A DNA stretch of 64,000 nucleotides from Acorus gramineus. Lineage: Eukaryota > Streptophyta > Magnoliopsida > Acorales > Acoraceae. The translations under genes were made by a program, and so were the position numbers. Location of the stretch: contig CM060857.1 of NCBI GenBank assembly GCA_030737835.1, forward strand, positions 16,317,496-16,381,495. The letters run 5' to 3'. Below, one piece after another: positions 26,201-37,289 of this stretch. The notes beneath the pieces are model-generated. The model did not search any database, had not been told where the DNA came from, and worked only from the letters and a program-made list of their open reading frames with translations. How positions within the stretch are numbered: the stretch's first letter is position 1; every line of letters begins with the position of its first letter.

Positions 26201-29200
26201 CATGCCCCCACTTCAGTACATAACAGACAACAACATGAGTTATAGAACTCACCATATCTATCTTGAAACTCAGGAGTGCTTTGCAAAAACTCCAACCCCG
26301 GATGGGTTGCCAAAAGTTCACGAAGTACAGGTTTAAAATCATCCTGTATCCAGAGGGAAATAATCATAAAGATCATAGAATGAGACAACAGAATGTACTG
26401 AAAGTGAATCATACATTAGAGGAAAAATATCAATCGCATATTATGATACAAACCTAATGGTCATGAGCATCAATCATTTCAAGTATGTATATTTTGGCAT
26501 AAATTACTCAGCCATTAATTATTTGAAAGAGATCCAATCATTTAAAATCACCCATCACAGAAAATTGGGACCCCTTTTTTCCCTCCTGGAGACACATTAT
26601 CTCCTGTTCGGAATCCATTCCCCTCCTTGTTTGGAGTCTCTCCCCTATCCTTTATGGCTTAATAAAATTCAAGTGGCGAGCTCCCATCTACACTAAAAAC
26701 CACCCATCATTAAATGTTAGCTTTGTTCAGAGTGAATGCCAGAAATAAAAAGATTGACAAACTTATTTTTTTACCGATAACTCAAACATTTGAATCATCT
26801 TCTCCCCCCCCCCCCCCCCCCCCTACCCAGATATAAACTGTGTGGTAACGAGGAGTTACAGAGCACTAATCTATATGCACTCCATGGATTGATTTGGAGA
26901 AAAATGGGCTGGGCCTGTAATTTTGATGCTGATATTGGGTCTCTGTAACAGCTATAGGAAAGAGGTAGAAGAATGAAGAAGGGTGATAGAAGCATGGGAT
27001 CCAAAGTGTCACAATCCATTATACCTGCTGTTTGCTGGGAAATATGATTACCTCATAATGGTGTTATTTTCAAGGGCACTTATCTTTGCATAGAATATGT
27101 AGTCCTGTAGGGGAGGGGAGTGAGTGAGATTTGTAGATGACAGTGGTATAAATTGCAATGGGGTTGATTTTGCAAGTCTGAGGGTAAACTTAATTCTGGG
27201 GTGAAGATTGGAGAGGACAGATCTTTGTGCATCCCCACCCCATGCCCAACCCCTACCCCCTTACCCACAAAAAAACAAAAGAAACCTTTTTTCTTTTCCA
27301 TTTTCTTTTAACCTTTTGTATGTTTTGGATCAGAAAACAAAAATACTGGTGCGTTTGCCGAGTCAGAAAATGTTTTCTTTTAGCCTTTTGCATGTTTTAA
27401 CCTTATGTATGTTGCAGATGACTTATCAACATTTCTATTGTGGAGCTCTATCACAAAACTAATATTAGAAAATCCCACCTTTGATCAGAAAAAAAAATAA
27501 AAATCATACGCCTAGGGAAATGATTTAGAAGCTATGGAAATTTAAAGGAATGAAATTTGTCTGTTCAGAGTTCATGACAGAAAGGTGAAGCACATTTTGA
27601 ATTTTAAAAACAAAAATGTAATTCAAAGAAAATTCTCAATTTATTTACTTCACTGGACTTGGTCTAATAAGTCTTCTCTGTGTGAATACCAGTCAGCTGT
27701 TTCTTTTTCATTAGAGAAAGGTAGGTTGTAATTATGTTAGACAAACACCACTTGATTTTAAATCCTCAAGAACCATTTCTCTGGGAAGAAATAAATTACA
27801 GAAGTATAATATCTAGCAATCGACTGAATATTGATTTGTAAAGAAAAAAAGAAAAACTTGAGCAACTGGATAAGAAAATGAGACGTCATGAACAGTATCA
27901 AGAGAATGAATGATGTTTATCCAGGTATCCAATATACTTACAACTGAAGGAAAAGAACGTTGAGTAATCCAAACTTTTAATAATATATAATATTCTCAAT
28001 CACAGCCATAGTTCATGTTCAACTTCATGAATCATGATGACTAGAGGACTGAGGACTCATAAATATATAAATTGAGATATGAAGAGAAACAGAATACAAA
28101 CCTGAGTAAGGTATTTGCGATCCGGTTGCTTCAGAATTTTAAATATTTGAGATGCAATATCCATTGACATCATGTTGCCATTAATCCAATAATCAACAAA
28201 TTGGTCCCTGCAGAATCCCAAGAATTTTCCAGTATCAGCACTTCATGGTCATCGTGTATGTAACAAACCTATAAGTGGCCAAATCACAAAGCCTCCATTA
28301 CCAAAGTTTTGAAATTGTCCGTATTTTCTATCTCTTTCACTTTTCATAGCATAGCTTGAATGCCCCAATTATCTCACATGGGATTCAAGTATCAACAATA
28401 TCATAGGCTGGTATATTATTTAGAATTTAAATACATTATGACAAAAAATGAACTTGTCCAATTGAAACCACAGTACAAACATCAGGAATTTGCATATCCT
28501 GGAGCACCAAGCTTGTAATAAAGGACGTAATATAATAATTATGAGAAAATTCAGAAAAGGCAATCAGATCAACAGAAATGACAGTGGCTATCCTTTTGAC
28601 TTTAAATTAAACAAAGACAACAAAGTTTAGTCAAAGTGAAATGTTTCTTAACAGAGTTTCGCCAAAAGGCATAAAGAAAAAGCAGTGGAAAAGTGACAAG
28701 CTGGAAAAGATCAGAGATGAATTTTAACCTTTGCTGAAACTCGACTATTAGAGAAATCCAGATAGGGAAAGGTACAGAAAGGAAAAATGCACGGTGTCTA
28801 AACAAATATTTTTTTTTTATAAATTTATTTAATTGGACCACAAAGACCAATGCTATTATCATGAACAAGATTCAACACAACAGTCGGACAAACTTTAACA
28901 ATGGAAAATGAATGCACGGATCTCTTTCTTTTATTTTTATTTTTGGCAAGTAGATACCCCAGAGTACATTTACACGGGCAAAAATTAATGCACATGAATT
29001 AACTTTCTTAGAGCGCATCGAGCATATGAGACCTCACTCAATCTCACAAGTAAAACAAAACAAAAATGTTACAATCCAAGTTATAAAACTTAACAAATAG
29101 AAAAGAGCAACTCCTTCGGATACATACCTGGTAATTATTCCAGTGCAGTTAACATCAATCTTTCTGAAAAGGGTGCTGGAGAAGAACGACGGTAATTTGC

Positions 29201-31754
29201 ATATGTCCCTTGTAAGAGATTTAAATTCTGACACAAAAAAGGAAGAAACTGTCACCATTTTGTAAATAGCTGCCAAAAAAGAGAGATACAAATCAGGCTT
29301 ACTTTCACCTTGTATTTGTAACCCATCCATGTGACTCAAAAAAAGTTGGTCAATTCTAGCTATACACTGCTCCTTCAGTTCATTTGGAGGTGGAGGACCA
29401 TTCTGAAAATAGAACTGCAAGAACTCACACATGATCAGATCCTTGAATTGTCTGCCAAAGTGGATAGTGGTTTTGATCACTGCTCTACTTTGTCAGAAGA
29501 CAGATCATACCTGGGGTATGTCTTCCCTCGCTCGTTCACTAACAATCTTTAGTGGCGAACTTAAAGAAGAAGGTCCCACCCCTGAACGTTTCATGAAACG
29601 TGGTGATCCAGAGGTACTTCTCGGTGACAGGGGAGGCGTACTGCCTGCAGGGAACATGGATGGCAATGCATTGCTTGTACTAGCATTTCCACTGCTAGAA
29701 GTTCCCGTGGCACTCAGGGGTGCACCAGCCTTTGCATCATCAAGCAAGGTTTTAACCTGCAATGGGAAAAATTCATAATATGTGAGAGGAGGCGCCTTTG
29801 TAGTGGGGGAAATTCAGATGAATTGAAAAATGAGCATTTGATGCAGAGATGGAAAGAGTACTCGAGATCTGTGAAGTACTAAGAACAATTGACTGTGACA
29901 CTCATCAAAACAATATGTCTAGAATAAAAATTGTAAAACAAAAAAAGACAAAGCTAAAGTGTCACCTTATTCGTGACGGACTCAAACTGACAGCTGCCTT
30001 CCTAGAAGGAAGTACTATTGCAACTTTAAAGAAAAAAAAATTACCAAGACATCAAGATCCCTGACACCAAAGTCACAGATATAAATATATCTAAGCCCTG
30101 GATGCTTGGTTGAGCAGATTAATGATTTGGCAATGGACAAATCATCCTATTAAATGATGTAAGTCCACGGATCCTAGTAAAAGCTAGGCACTTTTATTCA
30201 TCTCTTCTACATCCTCTAGATGCAGTTGTCAGTGCAGATAATGGCCACAACAATTAACTATTTTGCTTTTCTGATCCTAAAAAATTCAGGTAGTGAGCAA
30301 GGAAGAGGGGGAGACCATTTGAAATATGAGATGAATGGAATGAGTAATTCTTGGATCCTCATAAAGACGGTAATGTATATGATGCCTTTTCTTGTGGCAA
30401 CAACTACATTATTTGGAGTCCCCATTTCCGGAAAAAATTCAATAAGGTAGAGGCCGACGAAATAACTCTCCTCCTTGTGATGCTACAAGAGGTTACTTTG
30501 GAAGTGGAGGATGAAGACACGTTTATATGGAAATGCTCATCCAGCAAAGGTTTCTGTGAAATTTTTCTACATGTGACTCAATAGAATTCCGTCAAGAGAG
30601 ATCCCCTCCGCTCGTTTTGGTAGCCAAATTCCTCGACACCCTTATAAGTTTGTTGCTTCATGTGGTTACTAACTCTTGATGAACTCTTTACAAAATTGAA
30701 GCTTGCAAAATGAACGAACGATATAAATCCAGTGTGAGAACTAGTAGCATAGAGGAGACTTGTGATCCTCTGTTTTTCGGTTGTCTCTATAGCTCAATTG
30801 TGTGGGTGAAAGTGGACGAGGCACTTGGGGAACCTTGTATATACTTTAATGTTGAAGAGATATTGGTGTTCTTCCATAGTCAGGAAAGGGGATAGAAGCA
30901 AACATGCAAAGTTTGTCAACATCCTTCCTCATGAGGTATGTTGAGCTTGTGGTTTGCGTGGAAAGAAGCAAATTTTCATTACAAAAGGATATATTTTGGA
31001 AACATTTAGGAAGCCATCAAGGCGACACTTAGAGCTTGAGACTTTGTTCTTATTGGGAGGAGGAACTAGATCTTCATTGTTAATTGAGGGATCTAGGTAA
31101 GGGATGCGGATCTTCCTTGGCATGTTCTTATGGGAGGAGGGGAGGACTCCTTTCCTCTCTCTTTTTTTCCTTGCTTTTGTTTTTTTGGAGATCCCTCATT
31201 TCTGATTTTTTAGAGGGGCATCATTTAGTTTTATATGAAGCTCCAACCATTTTCTTAAAAAAAAATCCCTCAGTAATCTAAGCAATGCAAGAATATATGC
31301 TTCATTTACAATGAAAGTCCCAAGCACCTACGTCTTGCTTAATACTACTAATTGTCTAATTTCCATAATCACTGAAAAAAGGAAGGCAAACCATTAAAAC
31401 CCATACATTTGACTCTCCGGTCCACGCCAGTACGCCACAACCTATCCCTCCAAATACTTGACAATAACAAACAATTTTATCTAACAAAAAATGTACAATG
31501 AGAAAATTCAAACAAAATCCTTCTCGATTGAATATGAACTCGTGACATACAAAACCTTCTCGATGGAAAATCAATAGAGAGTTTCAGGACAAGATAGGTA
31601 CCACTCGGCTCGTTTCAGGAAGCGACAGCCATTGCTCGTAAAGCCCCTCCGCGATGTGAGGGTTCTCCTTCAAGGCCAAGGGAGAGACCTCCGGCAGCTG
31701 GAGCAAATCCGGGTCAAAGGAGGTGACGTTCCCCGTGGTTTCCACGTCCATCAT
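23217..31754 (-). CDS. PP2A regulatory subunit B'' (EF-hand)
   Basis: Twelve minus-strand exons: 31602-31754, 29511-29756, 29309-29414, 29128-29227, 28102-28207, 26253-26343, 25750-25891, 25237-25384, 25049-25158, 23675-23831, 23456-23581 and 23217-23357. They give 541 aa in one frame. The product is a calcium-binding B''-type subunit that directs the PP2A core phosphatase to substrates. The variable N-terminus ([19 protein letters not shown]) leads to a Ser/Pro-rich linker and the conserved core. EF-hand loops include D406-L-D408-G-N410-G ending in E417, which looks functional, and D333-T-D335-H-D337 ending in N344, which is atypical. Other hallmark blocks are [18 protein letters not shown] and [17 protein letters not shown]. 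The intron after 23456-23581 starts with GC rather than GT. MM at 31754 is the first start of the frame. Confidence 0.94.
26344..28101 (-). other. Intron 5 of the PP2A B'' gene, with a 20-base C run
   Basis: A 1.76 kb intron. Its striking content is an uninterrupted run of 20 C at 26804-26823, which reads as 20 G on the transcript strand. A CCCCACCCC-like patch lies near 27230-27265. No gene or recognisable transposon is seen. Confidence 0.7.
28208..29127 (-). other. Intron 4 of the PP2A B'' gene
   Basis: A 0.9 kb AT-rich intron between exons 29128-29227 and 28102-28207. Nothing else is recognised in it. Confidence 0.6.
29757..31601 (-). other. Intron 1 of the PP2A B'' gene
   Basis: A 1.85 kb intron following the first coding exon. 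It contains a decayed LINE fragment at about 30330-30840 lying antisense to the host gene. The remaining parts show nothing recognisable. Confidence 0.65.
30330..30840 (+). mobile_element. Decayed LINE (L1-type) reverse-transcriptase C-terminal fragment
   Basis: Plus-strand frames read [10 protein letters not shown], then [20 protein letters not shown], and further on [17 protein letters not shown] in another frame. This order matches the region after the polymerase core of plant L1 elements (W-x-x-x-FRR, EDxxxWK-SSSG-F and the zf-RVT-like xHLFFxCxxSxxVW). The fragment is crossed by stops and frame changes, lacks the polymerase core and has no visible poly-A end. It is a relic inside intron 1 of the PP2A gene, opposite to host transcription. 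Confidence 0.6.
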
Positions 31755-32830
31755 GACCGAAACACCAAATCAAACCCTAGATTCCCAAATCCCACTCTCT
31801 CAAAACGAAACAAAACCGTTCTTGCGTGAAAGCTTCAAAACCCTAGCCAACACTATCAGGGATTAGAGGACCCGAGCTAAGGATTTCCCTCCCCTACCCT
31901 TCCAATCCGATCCCTCTCTCATCCACCGCCATTGAAACATCATTCACATCACATGCAAGTACAGAATCCTCAGAAAACCACGGAATCTCTAAATCGCCAA
32001 TCACCCCTTCTATGTCTGCTCTGAAGCTTTTCGAGGGCTGATTCAAATTCCCAAATGGAAACCCTGATGTCGATCGAAGTTCGATGAAGAGAGCGAGAGT
32101 GAGAGAGAGAGAGAGAGGGTTCGATCGAACAGGCGATCGAAAGCGATTGAGATCTCTCTTTTGAAGGACCTTTGAAACCCTCAAAAAATGCAGAGAGAGA
32201 GAGAGAGAGAGAGATGATCGCTCGCTCGGCAGGAGACTCACGAAGCACTAATACAATAGACTTTAAAATTTGTGGTGGAATCAGACGCACGAGATTGAAA
32301 TTGTGGGGTTAAATTTGGTCGTGTGAGGACCATCGCTCGTGACCGTTTGATTTAGATAAAGCCCTCCGGGAGAAGATGATCTTCTTATAATCACAGTCTG
32401 GCCTGGGCCGGATCCGATTCGATTTTAACGACCCGAAAATTCATCTAGGTTTTCTCTGTCACTCGACAAACCAAATTCAGAAACCTAAAATCTTTCATAA
32501 ACCCAATCACACAAACGTCTCAAGAAGGGTACGCCAATTCTGATCCAAGCATTTTTCTTTGTCACAGTTTTAATTTGATACATTTTATGTGTTTTGTTGC
32601 GAAGATTTGTTTGTGGGTTTTCATCGCATGTGTTCATTCAACAATTGGTTTGGTCATTTTCTAATGGGTCATCATTGGTTCTTCATATCGTTGTTTGGAT
32701 TCCCAATTTGTTTTGTTTTTGAAATCGTTTTTGGGATTTAAAAGGGTTTATTTTGATGAGGGAGAACTTTGATGCCTAGCTCTCCAATTTGTTGTATTTC
32801 AGTGTTATTGGTGGAAAACAAGGGAACGAT
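31755..32830. promoter_or_regulatory. Shared upstream region of divergent PP2A B'' and PPR genes
   Basis: The two genes diverge from this 1.1 kb region. The PP2A side holds GA repeats at about 32099-32118 and 32192-32214, read as CT repeats on its transcript strand, which is typical of plant 5' leaders. The PPR side holds a probable leader intron from a donor near 32529 (AGG|GTACGC) to a strong acceptor at 32802 (TTGTTGTATTTCAG). The ATG at 32772 falls inside that intron. No clear TATA box was picked for either gene. Confidence 0.6.
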
Positions 32831-34558
32831 ATGGTGAATTTAGTATCCTCACAAAGTCTTCACAGACTTCAATCATGTTCTGATCATCTAATCGGTTTTT
32901 GCGATCACCCCGCTCATTCATCGAGGAAAGTATCAGTCGTTTGTGGCAGTTCTTCGATTAATGGTTCCCTCAAGCTTGAATCATGTACTGCTGAAACTAA
33001 GGTTACTGGTTTACAAAGTAAGGAACTCCCTTTGAATGATCAGTGGAGAAGTGGGTGTGTAAATGGAAACCACCACGAGGACTTTGGAATGACCGACTAC
33101 AAGAGGCTCTCAAATCCATCGCGATACCATTTTGAAGGATTATTTGTTGTTAACAACCAAGAATCCAACAATTCCATCCTCCTCAGCTTTTGTGCGAATG
33201 GGAATTTTGTTAAAGCTTCCAACTTGATGGATGTGATGGCTCGATTAGGACACATTCCTGATTTCTCTGCATGTATAAGTGTTATTCGGGGCCTTGTAAG
33301 GATGGACCGGCTTGAGAAAGCCCAAACAGCGCTTAAAGTTTCCATCTTTTCTGGTGGTTCCCCTGACATCATCACTTACAATATGTTGGTCGGTGGGCTA
33401 TGTAAGAGAGGGCATCTAAGGCTAGCAATGAATATCGTGGAGGATATGGGTTTCTCCGGATGTTCTCCTGATGCGATCACGTACAATTCGATCATCCGAT
33501 GCATGTTTGATCATCACATGTTTGATCAGGCTATCAGGTTCTGGAAGGAACAATTGAGGAAAGGATGTCCCCCATATCTGATCACTTCTACGTTGCTTGT
33601 TGAGCTTGTCTGCAAGAATTGCGGGGTCTCACGAGCTATGGAAGTGTTGAATGATCTGACCTTTGAGGGATTTTGTCCTGATACAGTGACATACACTTTA
33701 TTGATTAACATAGCCGGCAAAGAGGGAAAGGTCAATGATGTATTGAAGGTTCTGCTTGATCTCTTGGCACGAGGGTTGGATCCTGATTCATTCACATACA
33801 GCACCATTCTTCATTGTCTTTGCAGAGGTAGAAACTGGGCTGAGGCTTATGAAGTAATAGCAATCATGAACCAGGCTTCTAAACCACCAACTCCTGCCAC
33901 TTATAATATCTTGATCAACGGCCTCTGCAAATGCGGACGTTTGGATCAGGCTATTGATTGCTTCGACAAAATGGTTGGCGAGGGCTGCCCACCTAACATA
34001 GTTACTTACAATACCCTATTGGGTGCTCTTTGTAAAGAGGGATTGATGGACGAGGCCCTCAAAATGGTTCACTTCTTGAAGGATGTTGGCCATTCTCCGG
34101 ATCTGATCACTTACAACACCATCATCGATGCACTTGCAAAGAACCGTGAGATTAAGAAAGCAATGGATCTTTTTAATGAAATGATTGTTGATGGAATTCG
34201 CCCTGATGAGGTCACATATGGTTCTTTGGTAATGGGATTTTGTAGAGAGGAGCTGTTGGAGGAAGCTGTGGAGATGTTGAGGCATATTTTTAGGAGCAAG
34301 GTAAATATTAAAGACATAACTTATACTCTTGTAATAAAGGTTCTGTGCAGGAAAGGATTGGTGGATGCTGCTATAGAGGTTTTGGATATGATGGTCTCTG
34401 GTCGGTCCAATCCTAACAGAATGACTTACATCTCATTAATACAAGGTCTGGCCAAGTCAGGTATGACAGAGGGCGCAACCAGATTACATGAAAAGTTGAT
34501 CAAGCGGAATGTACTCGAGAAAGACTCAAGTGCTTTGGATTTCTTATACCAGTACTAA
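32831..34558 (+). CDS. P-class pentatricopeptide repeat protein
   Basis: An intronless coding region of 575 aa. About 13 tandem 35-residue PPR motifs run from about residue 115 to near the C-terminus, most starting TYN, TYT or TYS and ending GxxPD. There is no E, DYW or SMR domain, so it is P class. Such proteins bind organelle RNA and act in its stability, splicing or translation. The N-terminus (MVNLVSSQSLHRLQSCSDHL) is Ser-rich with few acidic residues, fitting an organelle transit peptide. I chose the ATG at 32831 because the frame upstream has no ATG and is interrupted by a likely intron acceptor at 32802. It resembles what I remember of Arabidopsis At1g08610; that assignment is tentative. 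Confidence 0.93.
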   Translation: MVNLVSSQSLHRLQSCSDHLIGFCDHPAHSSRKVSVVCGSSSINGSLKLESCTAETKVTGLQSKELPLNDQWRSGCVNGNHHEDFGMTDYKRLSNPSRYHFEGLFVVNNQESNNSILLSFCANGNFVKASNLMDVMARLGHIPDFSACISVIRGLVRMDRLEKAQTALKVSIFSGGSPDIITYNMLVGGLCKRGHLRLAMNIVEDMGFSGCSPDAITYNSIIRCMFDHHMFDQAIRFWKEQLRKGCPPYLITSTLLVELVCKNCGVSRAMEVLNDLTFEGFCPDTVTYTLLINIAGKEGKVNDVLKVLLDLLARGLDPDSFTYSTILHCLCRGRNWAEAYEVIAIMNQASKPPTPATYNILINGLCKCGRLDQAIDCFDKMVGEGCPPNIVTYNTLLGALCKEGLMDEALKMVHFLKDVGHSPDLITYNTIIDALAKNREIKKAMDLFNEMIVDGIRPDEVTYGSLVMGFCREELLEEAVEMLRHIFRSKVNIKDITYTLVIKVLCRKGLVDAAIEVLDMMVSGRSNPNRMTYISLIQGLAKSGMTEGATRLHEKLIKRNVLEKDSSALDFLYQY

Positions 34559-35403
34559 TTCTGACCAGTTTTGGAAATTTTGTGCCTGTCTATCAACAGT
34601 AAAATCAGTTTGTTGTTTCCTCTTTTGATACAGTGTTACATGGTTCTTATAGGAGGATTACTTTCAATCTTGATGGGTATTGTTTTCACTCGTCACTTTT
34701 CTAATGACATTGTAGGAGAAGATTTAATGAGAATGTATAGTTCGTAGGACAAATATACAATCTTTCTTCTTTCAGTTTGTATTGGACAGGATGGGAATGG
34801 ATTCACTCAGTTTTGGATGGTGATCTTCGGTTATCAGGAGGTGATTGGCACTTCTGACTGTAAAAGTAGGGCTCTGTTTCATGCAATTTTGTGTTTTATT
34901 GTAAAACCTTTTGGTAACATTCAGTTAGAAAAAAAAACATAGAAGCAAATTGCATTGCTATGTTCAGGTTGGGTGTTACATTGGGTTGGGTTGGTTTCAT
35001 TGTACATTGCTCATGTTGTTGCTTTATGCATATCTGCTGTGTATTCAATTTTTATTAAACATTTTATAATACTTTGAAGATGAGATGCTTCTAAACCTGG
35101 ATTTAGTTCTTCTTCTACCCTTTCTCCATGTTGTGCCCAACAAATGAGCTCTATATTCATAGAATTGGTTCACTGAGCGTCGTGGGTGTAGCGTTGTATT
35201 GCTATCCACATTGTATATGTAATTGTCATAGTATATATGCTCATACTCTTAATTCGTTTTTGTAGCTTCATTTGTATTTTGCAGCCTATATATTGTGATA
35301 GCGCAGTGTATGAGACTATAATTTTTTTTATTTAAAAATATTATATTATTGTATATCAATGTATATTTTAATTTGTATAATAATATATACTTTTAATAAA
35401 CGA

Positions 35404-35444
<41 letters not shown>
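35404..35444. repeat. (GT)n(TA)n microsatellite
   Basis: About 19 bases of GT repeat (35404-35422) pass directly into about 22 bases of TA repeat (35423-35444). It lies in gene-free sequence downstream of the PPR gene. Confidence 0.95.
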
Positions 35445-36375
35445 AGAAAAATCGGTGTAGACTGTGAATGAAAATGTACACTAGGTTAGACATATCCATA
35501 TTTCACAATGTGTATATAATTGTGAAGTTTGAGCCCTTTCAACAGCATTTCATCCAAAAATCTGTGACGCCTCATTAGCATCTCCTCTGCTAACAAATAT
35601 CTTAGGAGTATGTATTTCATTTTTATGAATTTACATTATTAATTTAGCGTGAACAAGAAAAAAAAAAACACTTTTAAGGGTGAAAATTGCACGGCTGCAA
35701 TTATCTAATATTATTCTTTTGTAATAATCAACAAAAAAAAATTACATTATTCTTCTTTCTAATAATCAATAATTATGTTGTGTAAAATGTGGAGTGCTGA
35801 GATTCTCTCAAAGAAGAGAGAATGAAGATCTAGGGATTGAACCCATACTCACATATTTTTAAAAGACGAATTTGATCCGCTAAATGATCAACATAAAATA
35901 TATATATATATTAAAATAAAAATAAAAGGGGAACCCTAGCCACTCATGAGACAATCCTCTCCGCTCACGAGTTTAATATTACTCACTCACAAGAATATCA
36001 TGAAAAGAAATCACTATAGCACCAGATAAAGTGAAAAAAGAAGATGTTACTATAACAAAAGAAGACAACAGAAGAAGACAAATAGTTAATCGAATAAGAA
36101 TAACAATAAATTTCAAAGCCTTTGAAATCCGAATATTTAATGCTATAAAAGAAAGACAGGATGATTAAGGGAGGCATAAGGGAAAGAAATCTATAAAAAC
36201 CTCCACCAACAAACTACCTAAGTTATCAGAGTGCTTTGTAATATCTAGGATGATAGGATTTAAGTAAAATAAGTCAAGTCAGTTATCATAGTGATTTGAG
36301 TTTGGCAAGGGCAATTACTTTAGCGTGATATTGAAGTAGTATAAATGAGCCATAATATTTGAAAGCTTGGTATCT

Positions 36376-37289
36376 AGAGGTGTAAAACGGGCTCTACGGG
36401 CCATGGCAACGGTAAGATATATGGGCCGTGACGAGTCATTTCTGGTACGGCACAGTATGATAGGCAAGGCGCGTAAGGCACGACAAAATATGTAATGTTT
36501 TTGTGTGTATATATGTATATATAATATATTTATATATTTTTTGTGTGTATAATATTAAGAAAAGTAAATTTTAAAATAATTTTTTTTCAAAAAAAACTTT
36601 GTAAGCTGGCCTGCTAGGCCCGTGGGTGGCCCAGTGGGTCAGGCACGGTATGGCCTGTCAAAATTAACAGGTAGGCATGGCATGACTAGTTAGCCCGTTT
36701 CCTTAACGAGCAAGCACACCTGTACTTAGACTTGTCAATTAGACCGATATGGATCGGATAGGTCTAGGTTCGTATCCGTATCTAAGTTAGATATCTGAAA
36801 AAATATCCGTATCTGATATTCGATGGATATTCCAAAACACATATATGTATCCAATCTGGATACGAATTCGGATAATATTCAAAATATCTGAATCAGATTA
36901 AAATATAAATAATTTATAAAATTCTTAAGTCCTGACATAGTTAAATAGGTATCCACCAAAGACATAAAAACACAAATCATAATATATTTAAACAAGTATT
37001 CAACATAGTTAAATAGGTTTGTGTTTTGCCATAGATCATGAGCCACTGGATTTTAATATAAGGGTTGAAACTAATTCTAATATATATAAATAAAATATCA
37101 GTTCGGATACGAATATTGTTCGGATCGGATATAGGCTATATCCGATCCGATCCAAAAATTTTCTTATTCGGATAATTTGGTTTGAATACGGATACGGATT
37201 TTCGGATATCGGATATTTTCTGCATGTTCGGACACGAATTCGGATCGGATACAAATATTTTTTCGGATAATTGACAGGCTTACCTGTAC
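36376..37289. mobile_element. Outer hAT-like MITE, split by a second element
   Basis: The left end AGAGGTGTAAAACGGGC and the right end CCCGTTT...ACACCTGTAC are imperfect inverses (AGAGGTGT against ACAGGTGT). The exact 8-bp direct repeat TGGTATCT flanks the pair at 36368-36375 and 37290-37297. The element is interrupted near its right end by the inner element at 36727-37282. Its own sequence is GC-richer than its surroundings (GGCCCGT-type words) and has no coding capacity. Confidence 0.75.
36727..37282. mobile_element. Inner hAT-like MITE nested in the outer element
   Basis: It starts TAGACTTGTCAATT and ends in AATTGACAGGCTTA, matching in 11 of 14 inverted positions. It is flanked by the exact 8-bp repeat CCTGTACT at 36719-36726 and 37283-37290. 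The body is dominated by variants of the word GGATATCGGATA and its complement, so both halves fold on each other. An 8-bp duplication and about 556 bp without coding capacity fit a non-autonomous hAT element. Confidence 0.82.

Noticed and set aside
26804-26823. C20 run as a sequencing gap or vector artefact
   Set aside because: Flanking sequence reads smoothly as intron and no adaptor-like sequence is present; kept only as a low-interest observation.
31894-32290. Two overlapping minus-strand frames rich in Ser-Leu
   Set aside because: They are produced by GA/CT repeats in the probable PP2A B'' leader, so are low-complexity artefacts.
32789-32830. Upstream extension of the PPR protein (LYFSVIGGKQGND)
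   Set aside because: It begins at a TTG and overlaps a strong intron acceptor, so 32831 is the better start.
36727-37282. CRISPR-like or satellite array suggested by repeated GGATATCGGAT words
   Set aside because: There is no regular spacing or spacer structure, and the inverted ends and 8-bp duplication show a DNA transposon.
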